From contig NZ_FNIR01000013.1 of NCBI RefSeq assembly GCF_900103975.1, positions 62,001 to 126,000 on the forward strand: 64,000 bases of DNA, in the 5' to 3' direction. A program made the position numbers and the translations under genes. A model generated the notes under the pieces. That model was not told the DNA's origin, searched no databases, and saw nothing but the letters and a program-made list of their open reading frames with translations. This stretch comes from Klenkia soli (GTDB lineage Bacteria > Actinomycetota > Actinomycetes > Mycobacteriales > Geodermatophilaceae). Positions 15,251 through 24,001 of the stretch are shown piece by piece; position 1 is the first letter of the stretch, and the number at the start of each line of letters is the position of its first letter.

Positions 15251-16651
15251 ATGACGAGCGCGACGAGCACCACGGTGGAGCAGGTCGGGGCCTGGCTGGC
15301 CGACCGGCTGCCGGCCCTCCTGGCCGAGCACGACGTGCCGGCCGCAGCCGTCGCGGTGTCCGTGGGCGGCGAGGTGGTCGAGGCCGCCGCGGGGCTGCTC
15401 AGCCGCACCACCGGTGTCGAGGCCACGACCGACTCGGTGTTCCAGATCGGCTCGGTCACCAAGGTCTGGACGGCGACCCTGGTGATGCAGCTGGTCGACG
15501 AGGGCGCGGTCGACCTCGACGCCCCGGTGCGCCGGTACCTGCCCGACCTGCGGCTGGGCGACGAGTCCGCCGCCGCGGCGATCACCGTGCGGCAGCTGCT
15601 GGCGCACACCGCCGGCTTCGAGGGCGACGTGTTCACCGACACCGGCCGCGGCGACGACGCGCTGTCGACCTACCTCGGCGAGCTCGCCGGGGTCGCGCAG
15701 CTGTTCGCCCCCGGCGAGCTGTTCAGCTACAACAACGCCGGCTACTGCGTGCTCGGCCTGCTCGTCGAGGTGCTGCGCGGCAAGCCCTACGACCAGTGCC
15801 TCACCGACCACCTCATCACCCCGCTGGGCCTGACCACCGCCTCGCCGAGCCCCTACGAGGCGATCGTGCACCGGGTCGCCGTCGGCCACGTGACACCGGC
15901 CCCGGGCGCCGAGCAGGTGGCCGCACCGGTGTGGGCGATGGTCCGCTCGAACGCCCCGGCCGGGTCGATGCTGGCCATGTCGGCGCGCGACCTGGTCGGC
16001 TTCGGCCGGCTGCACCTGTCCGGCGGGGTTGCCCCCGACGGCACCCGGCTGCTGGCCGAGGCCACCGTCGCGGCCATGCGCGAGCCGCAGGTGCGGCTGC
16101 CCGAGCTGCGGGTGCTGGGCGACGCGTGGGGCCTGGGCTGGGAGCTGTTCGACGGCCCGGGCGGGGTGCACGGCCACGACGGCAACACCATCGGCCAGGC
16201 CTCGTTCCTGCGCCTGGTGCCCGAGCACGACCTGGCCGTCGCCCTGCTGACCAACGGCGGCAACCCCTACGCCCTGTACGCCGACGTCGTCGGGCACGTG
16301 CTGCGCGAGCTCGCCGGCCTCGAGCCCCGGGCCCTGCCCACCCCGCCGGCCGACCCCGCGCCGGTGGACCCCACCCGGTTCACCGGCACCTACGAGAGCC
16401 TCGTCTACGACCTCGTCGTCAGCGCCGACGAGCAGGAGCGCATCTGGCTGCAGATCGTGCCCAAGGACCCGCTGGTCGACCTGACCGACGGCCCCGAGCG
16501 CACCGAGCTGGTCGGCTTCGGCCCCGACGCGCTCATCCCGGTGCAGGGCCAGATGGGGCTGCACATCCCGCACGTCTTCCTCGGCGACGACGGCTCGGGC
16601 CGGGCCCGCTTCCTGCACCTGGGCCGCGCCGTGCGCCGTGCCGACGCCTGA
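15251..16651 (+). CDS. Class-C beta-lactamase/D-aminopeptidase-type serine hydrolase
   Basis: A 466-residue penicillin-recognising-fold hydrolase. Ser68-Val-Thr-Lys71 is the SxxK active site, SYNN provides the YxN motif, and GHDGN supplies the HxG motif. The C-terminal ~110 residues (from ARFTGTYESL) form the beta-barrel-like accessory domain found in D-aminopeptidases and related esterases. No signal peptide is visible. Long identical stretches with the C-terminal half of the neighbouring fusion (for example TDSVFQIGS, KVWTATLVMQLV, GDVFTDTGRGDD) show a local duplication. It is the first gene of the import operon, 57 nt before the binding protein gene. Confidence 0.9.
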   Translation: MTSATSTTVEQVGAWLADRLPALLAEHDVPAAAVAVSVGGEVVEAAAGLLSRTTGVEATTDSVFQIGSVTKVWTATLVMQLVDEGAVDLDAPVRRYLPDLRLGDESAAAAITVRQLLAHTAGFEGDVFTDTGRGDDALSTYLGELAGVAQLFAPGELFSYNNAGYCVLGLLVEVLRGKPYDQCLTDHLITPLGLTTASPSPYEAIVHRVAVGHVTPAPGAEQVAAPVWAMVRSNAPAGSMLAMSARDLVGFGRLHLSGGVAPDGTRLLAEATVAAMREPQVRLPELRVLGDAWGLGWELFDGPGGVHGHDGNTIGQASFLRLVPEHDLAVALLTNGGNPYALYADVVGHVLRELAGLEPRALPTPPADPAPVDPTRFTGTYESLVYDLVVSADEQERIWLQIVPKDPLVDLTDGPERTELVGFGPDALIPVQGQMGLHIPHVFLGDDGSGRARFLHLGRAVRRADA

Positions 16652-16708
16652 CCTGCCCCCGCACACCCCGCCCCGTCCAGCCCAGCCCCGCCCCGAGAGG
16701 ACCCCCGC

Positions 16709-18280
16709 ATGAGGCACGTCCGCACCGCCGCCGGACTCGGCGTCACCGCCCTCGCGCTCGCCGCTTGCGGCGGCGGCTCCGGGGGTGGTGGCGAGGCCGT
16801 CTCCGGCGGCACCTTCGTCTTCGCCGTCGCCGCCGACCCGGGCAACCTGGACCCCCAGGCGTCGGCGGCCAGCGGGCTGTTCCAGATCACCCATTTCGCC
16901 TACGACTCGCTGCTCGGCCTGGACGCCGACGGGGAGGTCGTCTCGCAGATGGCCACCGACTGGTCGGTGGACGGGTCGACGGTCACGCTCACGATGGACC
17001 CCGACGTCACCTGCTCCGACGGCACGCCGTTCACCGCCGAGGACGCCGCGGAGAACATCAACTACGTCGCCGACCCGGCCAACCAGAGCCCGTTCCTCGG
17101 GGTGTTCGTGCCCGACGGCGTGACCGCCACGGGCGCCGAGGACGGCACGGTCACCCTGACCCTCGCCGCGCCGGCGCCGTTCGTGCTCAACGGCCTCGCC
17201 GGGGTGCCGATGGTCTGCTCGGCCGGGCTGGCCGACCGCGACTCGCTCACCGACTCGACGCTGGGCACCGGTCCCTTCCAGCTCACCGAGGCCGTGCCGA
17301 ACGACCACTACACGTACACGGTGCGCGACGACTACACCTGGGGCCCGGACGGTGCGAGCACCAGCACCGAGGGGACCCCCGACCAGGTGGTGTTCCAGAT
17401 CGTGCCGAACGAGACCACCGCGGCCAACCAGCTGCTGTCCGGCGAGGTGAACGCCGCGCAGATCATCGGCCCGGACTTCGACCGGCTGGAGTCGGCGGGG
17501 CTGTTCTCCACCAGCGTCACCGCCGTCCTCGGCGAGCAGTGGTACAACCAGACCGCTGGCCGCCCGGCGTCCGACCCGGCCGTCCGGCTGGCCCTCACCC
17601 AGGCCGTGGACTTCGAGCAGGTCGCCAAGGTGCTCAGCGCCGACCGCGGTGGCCCCGGCACCAGCTTCGCCGCGTCGGCCCCCTCCGCGTGCGGCGGCGA
17701 CTCGGTCTCCGACGCGATGCCGGACGTCGACGCCGACGCCGCCGCCGCGACCCTCGACGCGGCCGGCTGGGTCGCCGGCGCCGACGGCACCCGGGCCAAG
17801 GGCGGCACGCCGCTGGCGATCACGTTCCTCTACGACACCGAGCTGGGTGCCAGCGGCTCGGCCGCCGCGGAGCTGGTCACCACGGCCTGGCAGGACCTGG
17901 GCGTGACGGTGGACGTGACCCCGCAGGACGAGACGGCGTCGATCAGCACGCTGTTCGGCTCGGGGGACTGGGACGCCGCCTGGGTGCAGCTGAACGTCAG
18001 CAGCCCCGACCAGGTGGTGCCGTTCGTCTCCGGCACCGTGGTGCCCGACGGCAACAACTTCGCGCACATCGCCAACCCCGACTACGACGCCCTCGTCGCG
18101 CAGGCCAGCACCATGGAGGGCACCGACGGCTGCGACACCTGGCTGCAGGCCGAGGCGGCGCTCGTGTCCTCCGCCGACGTCTTCCCCTTCGCCAACCAGG
18201 AGTCGACGTTCTTCGGCTCGGGCGCGGAGTTCGCGCTCGGCGACGGCCTCATCCCCACCAGCATCCGCATGCAGGGCTGA
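16709..18280 (+). CDS. Peptide/opine-type ABC transporter substrate-binding lipoprotein (family 5)
   Basis: A 523-residue extracellular solute-binding protein. The N-terminus MRHVRTAAGLG...ALALAAC ends in a lipobox with Cys20, so it is anchored to the outer face of the membrane. The SBP_bac_5 pattern begins FVFAVAADPGNLDPQ, continues through DSLLGLDADGEVV and the P-F-x-A-E-D-A region, and later contains FQIVPNETTAANQLLSGEVNA. Such proteins bind peptides, opines or similar amides for the permeases encoded next. A GAGAGGA ribosome site precedes the ATG. The downstream permease begins 4 nt after its stop. Confidence 0.93.
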   Translation: MRHVRTAAGLGVTALALAACGGGSGGGGEAVSGGTFVFAVAADPGNLDPQASAASGLFQITHFAYDSLLGLDADGEVVSQMATDWSVDGSTVTLTMDPDVTCSDGTPFTAEDAAENINYVADPANQSPFLGVFVPDGVTATGAEDGTVTLTLAAPAPFVLNGLAGVPMVCSAGLADRDSLTDSTLGTGPFQLTEAVPNDHYTYTVRDDYTWGPDGASTSTEGTPDQVVFQIVPNETTAANQLLSGEVNAAQIIGPDFDRLESAGLFSTSVTAVLGEQWYNQTAGRPASDPAVRLALTQAVDFEQVAKVLSADRGGPGTSFAASAPSACGGDSVSDAMPDVDADAAAATLDAAGWVAGADGTRAKGGTPLAITFLYDTELGASGSAAAELVTTAWQDLGVTVDVTPQDETASISTLFGSGDWDAAWVQLNVSSPDQVVPFVSGTVVPDGNNFAHIANPDYDALVAQASTMEGTDGCDTWLQAEAALVSSADVFPFANQESTFFGSGAEFALGDGLIPTSIRMQG

Positions 18281-18284
18281 GCCG

Positions 18285-19286
18285 GTGACCGCCGTCGCCC
18301 CGGCCTCCGCCGTCGGGACGCCGTCCCGACGGATGGCCGACAACCCGTGGCTGGCCTTCGCGGTGCGCCGCACCGGCCGGCTGCTGGTCTCGCTGTGGGT
18401 GCTGGTGACGGCGTCGTTCCTGATCCTGCACCTCATCCCGGGCGACCCGGTGCGGGCGGCGCTGGGGCCGACCGCACCGGCCGCCCTGGTCGCCGCCCGC
18501 CGGGCGTCGCTCGGGCTGGACCGGCCCCTGTGGGAGCAGTACGTGGACTACCTGCGCGGGGTGCTGACCGGCGACCTGGGCTCGTCGCTGGGCTCCTCGC
18601 TGCCGGTCTCGCGGATCATCGGGCAGCGCCTGCCGGCCACCCTGGAGCTGGCGCTGCTGGCCTTCGTGGTGGTGGTCGCGCTCGCCGTGCCCATCGGGGC
18701 CGGGATGGGCGTGCTCACCCGGGGTGGGCGGCGGCGCGGCGGCGAGCTGGCGTTCTCCTCCGCGAGCACGGTCGTCGGCGCGGTGCCGGACTTCGTGCTC
18801 GGCGTCGGGTTCGTCTACGTCTTCAGCGTGACGCTGGGCTGGCTCCCGGTGGCCGGGCGCACCGGGCCGTCGTCCTACGTGCTGCCGGTGCTCGCCCTGG
18901 CCGTCGGCCCGGCGGCGGCGCTGGCCCGCATCGTGCGGGTGGAGATGCTCACCGCCCTGCGCAGCGACCACGTGCGGACGGCGCGGGCCAAGCGGCTGCC
19001 GGCCTGGCAGGTCAACCTCGGCCACGCGCTCCCGCACGCGCTGACGGCCTCGATCACCCTCGGCGGGCTGCTGCTCTCGGCGCTGGTGGCCGGCACCGTG
19101 CTGGTGGAGAACGTCTTCTCCTGGCCGGGCCTGGGCTCGACCATCGTCTCCTCGATCCTGGAGAAGGACTACCCCGTCGTGCAGGGCGTCGTGCTCGTGT
19201 ACGGCGCCGGAGTGCTGCTGGTGAACCTGGCCGTCGACGTCGTCCTGTCCCTGCTCGACCCGCGCTCCGTCATCCGGGAGAGCTGA
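18285..19286 (+). CDS. ABC transporter permease, DppB/OppB type
   Basis: A 333-residue inner-membrane permease. A ~25-residue cytoplasmic leader precedes TM1 (LVSLWVLVTASFLILHLIPGDPV), followed by the conserved PGDPV.A.LG and LGLDRPL..QY..YL..VL.GDLG.S block typical of DppB. About six membrane segments follow. The EAA-like loop is in ARIVRVEMLTALRSDHVRTARAK, and the C-terminus holds SWPGLGS. It starts with GTG 4 nt after the binding-protein stop and overlaps the next gene at TGATG. Confidence 0.92.
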   Translation: MTAVAPASAVGTPSRRMADNPWLAFAVRRTGRLLVSLWVLVTASFLILHLIPGDPVRAALGPTAPAALVAARRASLGLDRPLWEQYVDYLRGVLTGDLGSSLGSSLPVSRIIGQRLPATLELALLAFVVVVALAVPIGAGMGVLTRGGRRRGGELAFSSASTVVGAVPDFVLGVGFVYVFSVTLGWLPVAGRTGPSSYVLPVLALAVGPAAALARIVRVEMLTALRSDHVRTARAKRLPAWQVNLGHALPHALTASITLGGLLLSALVAGTVLVENVFSWPGLGSTIVSSILEKDYPVVQGVVLVYGAGVLLVNLAVDVVLSLLDPRSVIRES

Positions 19287-21250
19287 TGACCACCATGGCG
19301 CCCGGGGTGCTCGTCCCCGTCGCCGACCGACCGGCCGCCCGTGGCCGGTGGGGGTCGGTGCTGCGCACGCCGGTCGGCATCGGCGCCGGGGTGCTGCTGG
19401 CCGCGGTGCTGGTGCTCGCCGTCGTCGCGCCCGTCGTGTGGGGGGCGCAGGCCGAGGCCGTGGACACCGACGCGATCCTGCAGGGGTCCTCGGCCGCGCA
19501 CCTGGTGGGCACCGACAACCTGGGCCGTGACCTCTTCGCCCGCACCATGGTGGCCACCGGCCTCTCGGTGCGGCTGGCGCTGACCGCCACCGTGCTCACC
19601 GTGGTGCTGGGCATGCTGCTGGGTGCGGCGCCGCTGCTGCTGGGCCGCCGCGCCGGCCGGCTGGTCACCGCGGGCATCGACATCGCCGTCGCGTTCCCCG
19701 GCCTGCTGCTGGCGCTGTTCTTCGCCATCGTGTTCGGGGTCGGCGCCACGGGCGCGGTGCTGGCCATCGGCGTCGCCGGGGCGCCGGTGTTCGCCCGGCT
19801 CACCTCGACGCTGGCCGCCGGGGTCGCGTCGCGGGACTACGTGCTGGCCGCGCGGGTCGCCGGGGTCGGCCGGTTCCGCGTGCTGCTGCGCCACGTGTTC
19901 CCCAACATCGCCGAGCCGCTGGTCGTCAACGCGACCATCGGCGCCGGCGGTGCGCTGCTGGCCTTCGCCGGGTTGTCGTTCCTCGGGCTGGGGGTGCAGG
20001 CGCCGGACTACGACTGGGGCCGGCTGCTGCAGGACGGCCTGTCGGGCATCTACCGGCACCCGGAGGCCGCCCTGGCCCCCGGCCTGGCCATCGTCGTCGC
20101 CGGGCTGGCGTTCAACCTGTTCGGCGAGGCCGTGGCCAAGGGCATCGGGCTCACCTCGGCCGCCGGGGTCGTGCGCGGCCGCCGCGCCGCCGGGGCCGAC
20201 CGGCAGCCGGCCACCGAGCGCGGCCCGGTGGCCGGGCAACCCGTGCTCGACGTCGAGGACCTCTCGGTGGCGTTCCCGGGTGCCGGTGGCCCGGTCCGGC
20301 CGGTGCGCGGGGTGACCTTCTCGGTGGGGCGCGGCGAGGCCGTGGGCGTGGTGGGGGAGTCGGGGTCGGGCAAGTCGCTCACCGCGCTGGCCGTCGCCCG
20401 CCTGGTCGAGGCGCCGGGCGAGGTGACCGCGGCCCGGCTGGACTTCCGGGGCACCGACCTGCGCACCGGCGGCGAGCGGGCGCACCGCCGGCTGCTGGGC
20501 ACCGGGTTCGCGATGGTCTTCCAGGACCCGATGACCTCGCTGAACCCCACCCGGCGGATCGGCCACCAGCTGGCCGAGGGCGCCCGCCGGCACCAGGGCC
20601 TATCCCGGGCGGCCGGGCTGGCCCGCGCGGTGGACCGGCTGCGCAGCGTGCGGGTGCCCGAACCCGAGCGCCGGGCCCGCCAGTACCCGCACGAGTTCTC
20701 CGGGGGCATGCGCCAGCGGGCGATGATCGGCATGGGCCTCATGGGGGAGCCCGCGCTGATCGTGGCCGACGAGCCGACCACCGCCCTCGACGTCACCGTG
20801 CAGCGCTCGGTGCTCGACCTGCTCGCCGCGATCCGCCGCTCCGACGACGTCGCCCTGCTGCTGATCAGCCACGACGTGGCGGTCGTGCGCGAGGTGTGCG
20901 ACCGGGTGCTGGTGATGTACGCCGGGCGCATCGTGGAGGACCTGCCCGCCGACCGGCTCGCCGCGGGCCGGCACCCCTACACCCGGGCCCTCGTGGCCAC
21001 CGTCCCGGACATGGCCGTCGACCTCGACGCACCCCTGCCGGTGATCCCCGGCCGGCCGGTCGACCCGTCGGCGCAGCCTCCCGGGTGCGCCTACGCCGCG
21101 CGCTGCCCGCTGGCGTCGGACCGCTGCCGGGCGGAGGACCCACCGCTGGCGGCCGACGCGTCGGGGAGCCGGGTGGCCTGCTGGCACGCCGACGAGGTCG
21201 CCGACGGGGCGCTCGCCGCCGCCGGTGCGGCACGGGAGGAGGTCGCGTGA
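19286..21250 (+). CDS. Fused ABC permease-ATPase (DppC-DppD in one chain)
   Basis: A 654-residue protein joins two components normally encoded separately. Residues ~1-300 are a DppC-type permease (TM1 near 25-50, HLVGTDNLGRDLFARTM, EAA loop ASRDYVLAARVAGVG, FAGLSFLGLGVQAPDYDWG). A ~20-residue Ala/Arg linker leads to a DppD-type ATPase with Walker A GESGSGKS (Lys363), Q-loop FQDPMTSLNP, signature FSGGMRQRA, Walker B LIVADEPTTALD and switch His in SHDVAV. The oligopeptide C-terminal cysteine motif (GCAYAARCPLASDRC) closes it. No stop or frameshift interrupts the join. It overlaps neighbours at both ends. Confidence 0.92.
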   Translation: MTTMAPGVLVPVADRPAARGRWGSVLRTPVGIGAGVLLAAVLVLAVVAPVVWGAQAEAVDTDAILQGSSAAHLVGTDNLGRDLFARTMVATGLSVRLALTATVLTVVLGMLLGAAPLLLGRRAGRLVTAGIDIAVAFPGLLLALFFAIVFGVGATGAVLAIGVAGAPVFARLTSTLAAGVASRDYVLAARVAGVGRFRVLLRHVFPNIAEPLVVNATIGAGGALLAFAGLSFLGLGVQAPDYDWGRLLQDGLSGIYRHPEAALAPGLAIVVAGLAFNLFGEAVAKGIGLTSAAGVVRGRRAAGADRQPATERGPVAGQPVLDVEDLSVAFPGAGGPVRPVRGVTFSVGRGEAVGVVGESGSGKSLTALAVARLVEAPGEVTAARLDFRGTDLRTGGERAHRRLLGTGFAMVFQDPMTSLNPTRRIGHQLAEGARRHQGLSRAAGLARAVDRLRSVRVPEPERRARQYPHEFSGGMRQRAMIGMGLMGEPALIVADEPTTALDVTVQRSVLDLLAAIRRSDDVALLLISHDVAVVREVCDRVLVMYAGRIVEDLPADRLAAGRHPYTRALVATVPDMAVDLDAPLPVIPGRPVDPSAQPPGCAYAARCPLASDRCRAEDPPLAADASGSRVACWHADEVADGALAAAGAAREEVA

Positions 21251-21990
21251 GCGAGCTGGTGTTCGACGACGTGACGGTGCGGTACGGCAACGCCCGCACC
21301 GGGCACACCGCGGTGGACGGCGTGCGCCTGGTCGTGCCCGACGGTGCGGTGGTCGGCCTGGTCGGCGAGTCGGGGTCGGGCAAGTCGACCCTGGCCAAGG
21401 CTGCGGTCGGGCTGGCACCGGTGACCGGTGGGGCGGTGCTGCTGGACGGCGTGCCGGTGCCCACCCGCCCCGGTCGCCGTCCCGTGCAGATGGTGTTCCA
21501 GGACCCGTACTCCTCGCTGGACCCGCGGATGACGATCGGCGACAGCATCGCCGAGGCCGTGCCGCGCGGCACCCCGCGGGCGCAGCGCCGGGCCGACGTG
21601 CTCCGGTTGCTGGAGCTGGTCGACCTGGACCCGGCCCGGGCCCGCGCCCACCCCGCCCAGCTGTCGGGCGGGCAGCGGCAGCGCGTGGCCGTCGCGCGGG
21701 CCCTGGCCGCCCGGCCCGACGTGGTGATCGCCGACGAGATCACCTCGGCGCTCGACGTGTCGATCCAGGGCACGGTGCTCAACCTGGTGCGCCGGCTGCA
21801 GCGCGAGCTGGGCACCTCGATGCTGTTCATCTCGCACAACCTGGCCGTGGTGCGCTACGTCGCCAGCACCATCGCGGTGATGCGCGAGGGCCGCATCGTC
21901 GAGCAGGGCCCGGCCGAGCAGGTGCTCGGCGACCCGGCGCACGAGTACACCCGCGAGCTGCTGGCCGCCGTGCCCGGGGCGGTCCGGTGA
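21247..21990 (+). CDS. ABC transporter ATP-binding protein, DppF/OppF type
   Basis: A 247-residue second ATPase for the importer. Walker A is GESGSGKST, Q-loop FQDPYSSLDP, signature LSGGQRQRV, Walker B VVIADEITSALD and switch His in SHNLAV. It is shorter than most DppF proteins because it lacks the cysteine-rich C-terminal extension, which here is supplied only by the fused partner. The GTG overlaps the stop of the fusion gene (GTGA), and its own stop overlaps the M20 gene. Confidence 0.93.
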   Translation: MSELVFDDVTVRYGNARTGHTAVDGVRLVVPDGAVVGLVGESGSGKSTLAKAAVGLAPVTGGAVLLDGVPVPTRPGRRPVQMVFQDPYSSLDPRMTIGDSIAEAVPRGTPRAQRRADVLRLLELVDLDPARARAHPAQLSGGQRQRVAVARALAARPDVVIADEITSALDVSIQGTVLNLVRRLQRELGTSMLFISHNLAVVRYVASTIAVMREGRIVEQGPAEQVLGDPAHEYTRELLAAVPGAVR

Positions 21991-23123
21991 CCGAGCTCCC
22001 GGCCGACGTGCTGGCCGACATCCACGAGCTGGTCTCCTGCGAGTCGCCCTCGGACGACCTGGCGGCCGTGGCCCGCAGCGCCGACGTCGTCGCCCGGGTC
22101 GGCACCCGCCGGCTGGGGTGCGAGCCCGAGCGCATCGTGCTCGAGGGCCGCACCCACCTGCGCTGGCGCCTGGGGGAGGGTCCGCCACGGGTGCTGGTGC
22201 TGGGTCACCACGACACCGTCTGGCCCCTCGGGTCGCTGGCCACCCACCCGTCCACGGTCGTCGACGGCGTGCTGCGCGGCCCGGGCAGCGTGGACATGAA
22301 GGCCGGCCTGGTCGTCGCGTTCGCCGCGGTGGCCGCGCTCGAGGACCCGGCCGGGGTGACCGTGCTGGTGACCGGCGACGAGGAGCTGGGCTCGCCGTCC
22401 TCCCGGACGCTGATCGAGGACGAGGCCCGCGGCTGCGCGGCCGCGCTCGTGCTGGAGGCCGCCGCCGACGGCGGGGCCCTCAAGACCACCCGCAAGGGCG
22501 TCTCGCTGTACCGGGTCGCGGTCACCGGCCGCGCCGCGCACGCCGGGCTCGCGCCCGCCGACGGCGTCAACGCCGGCGTCGAGCTGGCCCACCAGGTGCT
22601 CGCGCTGACCGCCCTCGGCGACCCCGACCTCGGGACGACGGTCACCCCGACCGCGTCGGCGGCGGGCACCGTCACCAACACCGTGCCGGCGCAGGCATGG
22701 GTCGCCGTCGACGTGCGCGTGCCCGACGCCGCCGAGCAGGACCGGGTCGACGCGGCGGTGCGGGCGCTGCGCCCCGTGCTGCCCGGCGCCCGCGTGGAGG
22801 TGACCGGCGGACCGAACCGACCGCCGATGGAGGCCGCCGCCGCGCTGCTCGACCGGGCCCGTGCGGTCGCCCGCGGGCTCGGGCTGCCCGAGCTGCGCGG
22901 TGCCTCGGTCGGGGGCGCCTCCGACGGGAACTTCACCGCCGGCGTCGGGGTGCCCACGCTCGACGGGCTGGGCGCGGTGGGCGGGGGCGCGCACGCCGAC
23001 GACGAGCACGTGCTGGTCGCCGAGCTCGCGCCGCGGCTGGCGCTGCTCACCGCGCTGCTGGCCGACCTGCTCGCCGACGTCGCGGACGAGCCGGCCGGGC
23101 CGGCCGACGGGGGCCGGCGGTGA
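21987..23123 (+). CDS. M20-family zinc amidohydrolase (carboxypeptidase/desuccinylase type)
   Basis: A 378-residue binuclear metallohydrolase. Metal and catalytic residues can be placed: HHDTVW (His, Asp), GSVDMKAG (bridging Asp), DEELGS (general-base Glu plus metal Glu), and the terminal metal His in GGGAHADDEHV. The inserted dimerisation domain begins near KTTRKGVSLYRVAVTGRAAHAG. It resembles glutamate carboxypeptidase and ArgE/DapE-like deacylases. In the known Geobacillus D-amino-acid conversion pathway an M20 enzyme removes the N-succinyl group from the L-isomer, and the next two genes encode the other two activities, so that role is the best guess here. Confidence 0.9.
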   Translation: MTELPADVLADIHELVSCESPSDDLAAVARSADVVARVGTRRLGCEPERIVLEGRTHLRWRLGEGPPRVLVLGHHDTVWPLGSLATHPSTVVDGVLRGPGSVDMKAGLVVAFAAVAALEDPAGVTVLVTGDEELGSPSSRTLIEDEARGCAAALVLEAAADGGALKTTRKGVSLYRVAVTGRAAHAGLAPADGVNAGVELAHQVLALTALGDPDLGTTVTPTASAAGTVTNTVPAQAWVAVDVRVPDAAEQDRVDAAVRALRPVLPGARVEVTGGPNRPPMEAAAALLDRARAVARGLGLPELRGASVGGASDGNFTAGVGVPTLDGLGAVGGGAHADDEHVLVAELAPRLALLTALLADLLADVADEPAGPADGGRR

Positions 23124-24001
23124 CCACGTGGACCGTCGCCGACGACGCCCAGCTGGCCGCCGACGCCGCCGGGCGCGCGGCGGGGGTCGCGGTCCGGACG
23201 ATCACGGCGGTGCCGGACCTGGCCGCGGTCGCCGGCCTGCTGGGCGCCATCTGGCAACGGGCCGACAGCCCGCCGTTGAGCACCGAGCTGCTGCGGGCGC
23301 TGGCGACGGCGGGCAGCTACGTGGCCGGCGCGTACGACGGGGACGACCTGGTGGGGGCCTGCGTGGGCTTCTTCGCCGAACCGGCCGCCGGGTCGCTGCA
23401 CAGCCACATCGCCGGGGTCTCCGGGGCCGTGCGCGGTCGCAGCGTCGGGTTCGCGCTCAAGGTGCACCAGCGCGCCTGGGCGCTGGCCCGCGGGGTCGGC
23501 GAGATCACCTGGACCTACGACCCGCTGGTCGCCCGCAACGCCTGGTTCAACACCGGCAAGCTCGGCGCCGCCGCGGTGGCCTACCTGCCCGACCACTACG
23601 GCGGCATGCAGGACGCGCTCAACGCCGGCGACGAGACCGACCGGTTGCTGGTCCGCTGGGACCTCGCGGCGCCGCAGGTCGTGGCGGCCTGCCGCGGCGG
23701 GGCCCCGGGTGCCGCCGTCCCGCCCGGCGCGGCGGTGGCGCTGGGCTGCTCGCCCGACGGCGCCCCGGTGCCCGGTCGCACCGACGCACCGGTGCTGCTG
23801 GTGGCCGTGCCCCGCGACGTCGAGGCGCTGCGCCGCACCGACCCGGCGCTGGCCGCGCGGTGGCGCAGCGCCGTCCGGTCGGTGCTGCACCCGGTGCTGG
23901 CCGACGGCGGGCGGATCACCGGCTTCGACCGCGCCGGGCGGTACGTGCTGCACCAGCGCGGCGCAGAGCACACGACAGGGGAGAGGCAACCGTGGAGCTG
24001 A
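23120..24001 (+). CDS. GNAT-superfamily acyltransferase (COG3375 type), candidate amino-acid N-succinyltransferase
   Basis: A 293-residue protein. The GNAT-like part includes VAGLLGAIWQRAD, GAYDGDDLVGACVGFF (strands), SLHSHIAGVSGAVRGRSVGFALK (acyl-CoA binding motif A equivalent) and ITWTYDPLVARNAWFNTGKLGA. This is the pattern of the predicted acetyltransferase group COG3375. A C-terminal ~100-residue half (VLLVAVPRDVEALRR) also follows that family. In Geobacillus kaustophilus a protein of this sort N-succinylates D-amino acids beside NSAR and an M20 desuccinylase; the same three-gene set is seen here. It overlaps M20 by 4 bp and the racemase gene by 10 bp. Confidence 0.82.
   Translation: MTTWTVADDAQLAADAAGRAAGVAVRTITAVPDLAAVAGLLGAIWQRADSPPLSTELLRALATAGSYVAGAYDGDDLVGACVGFFAEPAAGSLHSHIAGVSGAVRGRSVGFALKVHQRAWALARGVGEITWTYDPLVARNAWFNTGKLGAAAVAYLPDHYGGMQDALNAGDETDRLLVRWDLAAPQVVAACRGGAPGAAVPPGAAVALGCSPDGAPVPGRTDAPVLLVAVPRDVEALRRTDPALAARWRSAVRSVLHPVLADGGRITGFDRAGRYVLHQRGAEHTTGERQPWS

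Noticed and set aside
11845-18288. A 2147-codon open frame on + across the amidohydrolase, fusion protein and binding protein
   Set aside because: It is antisense to well-supported proteins with full catalytic motifs, has low-complexity Arg/Ala/Gly composition and matches nothing; it is a by-product of very high GC content.
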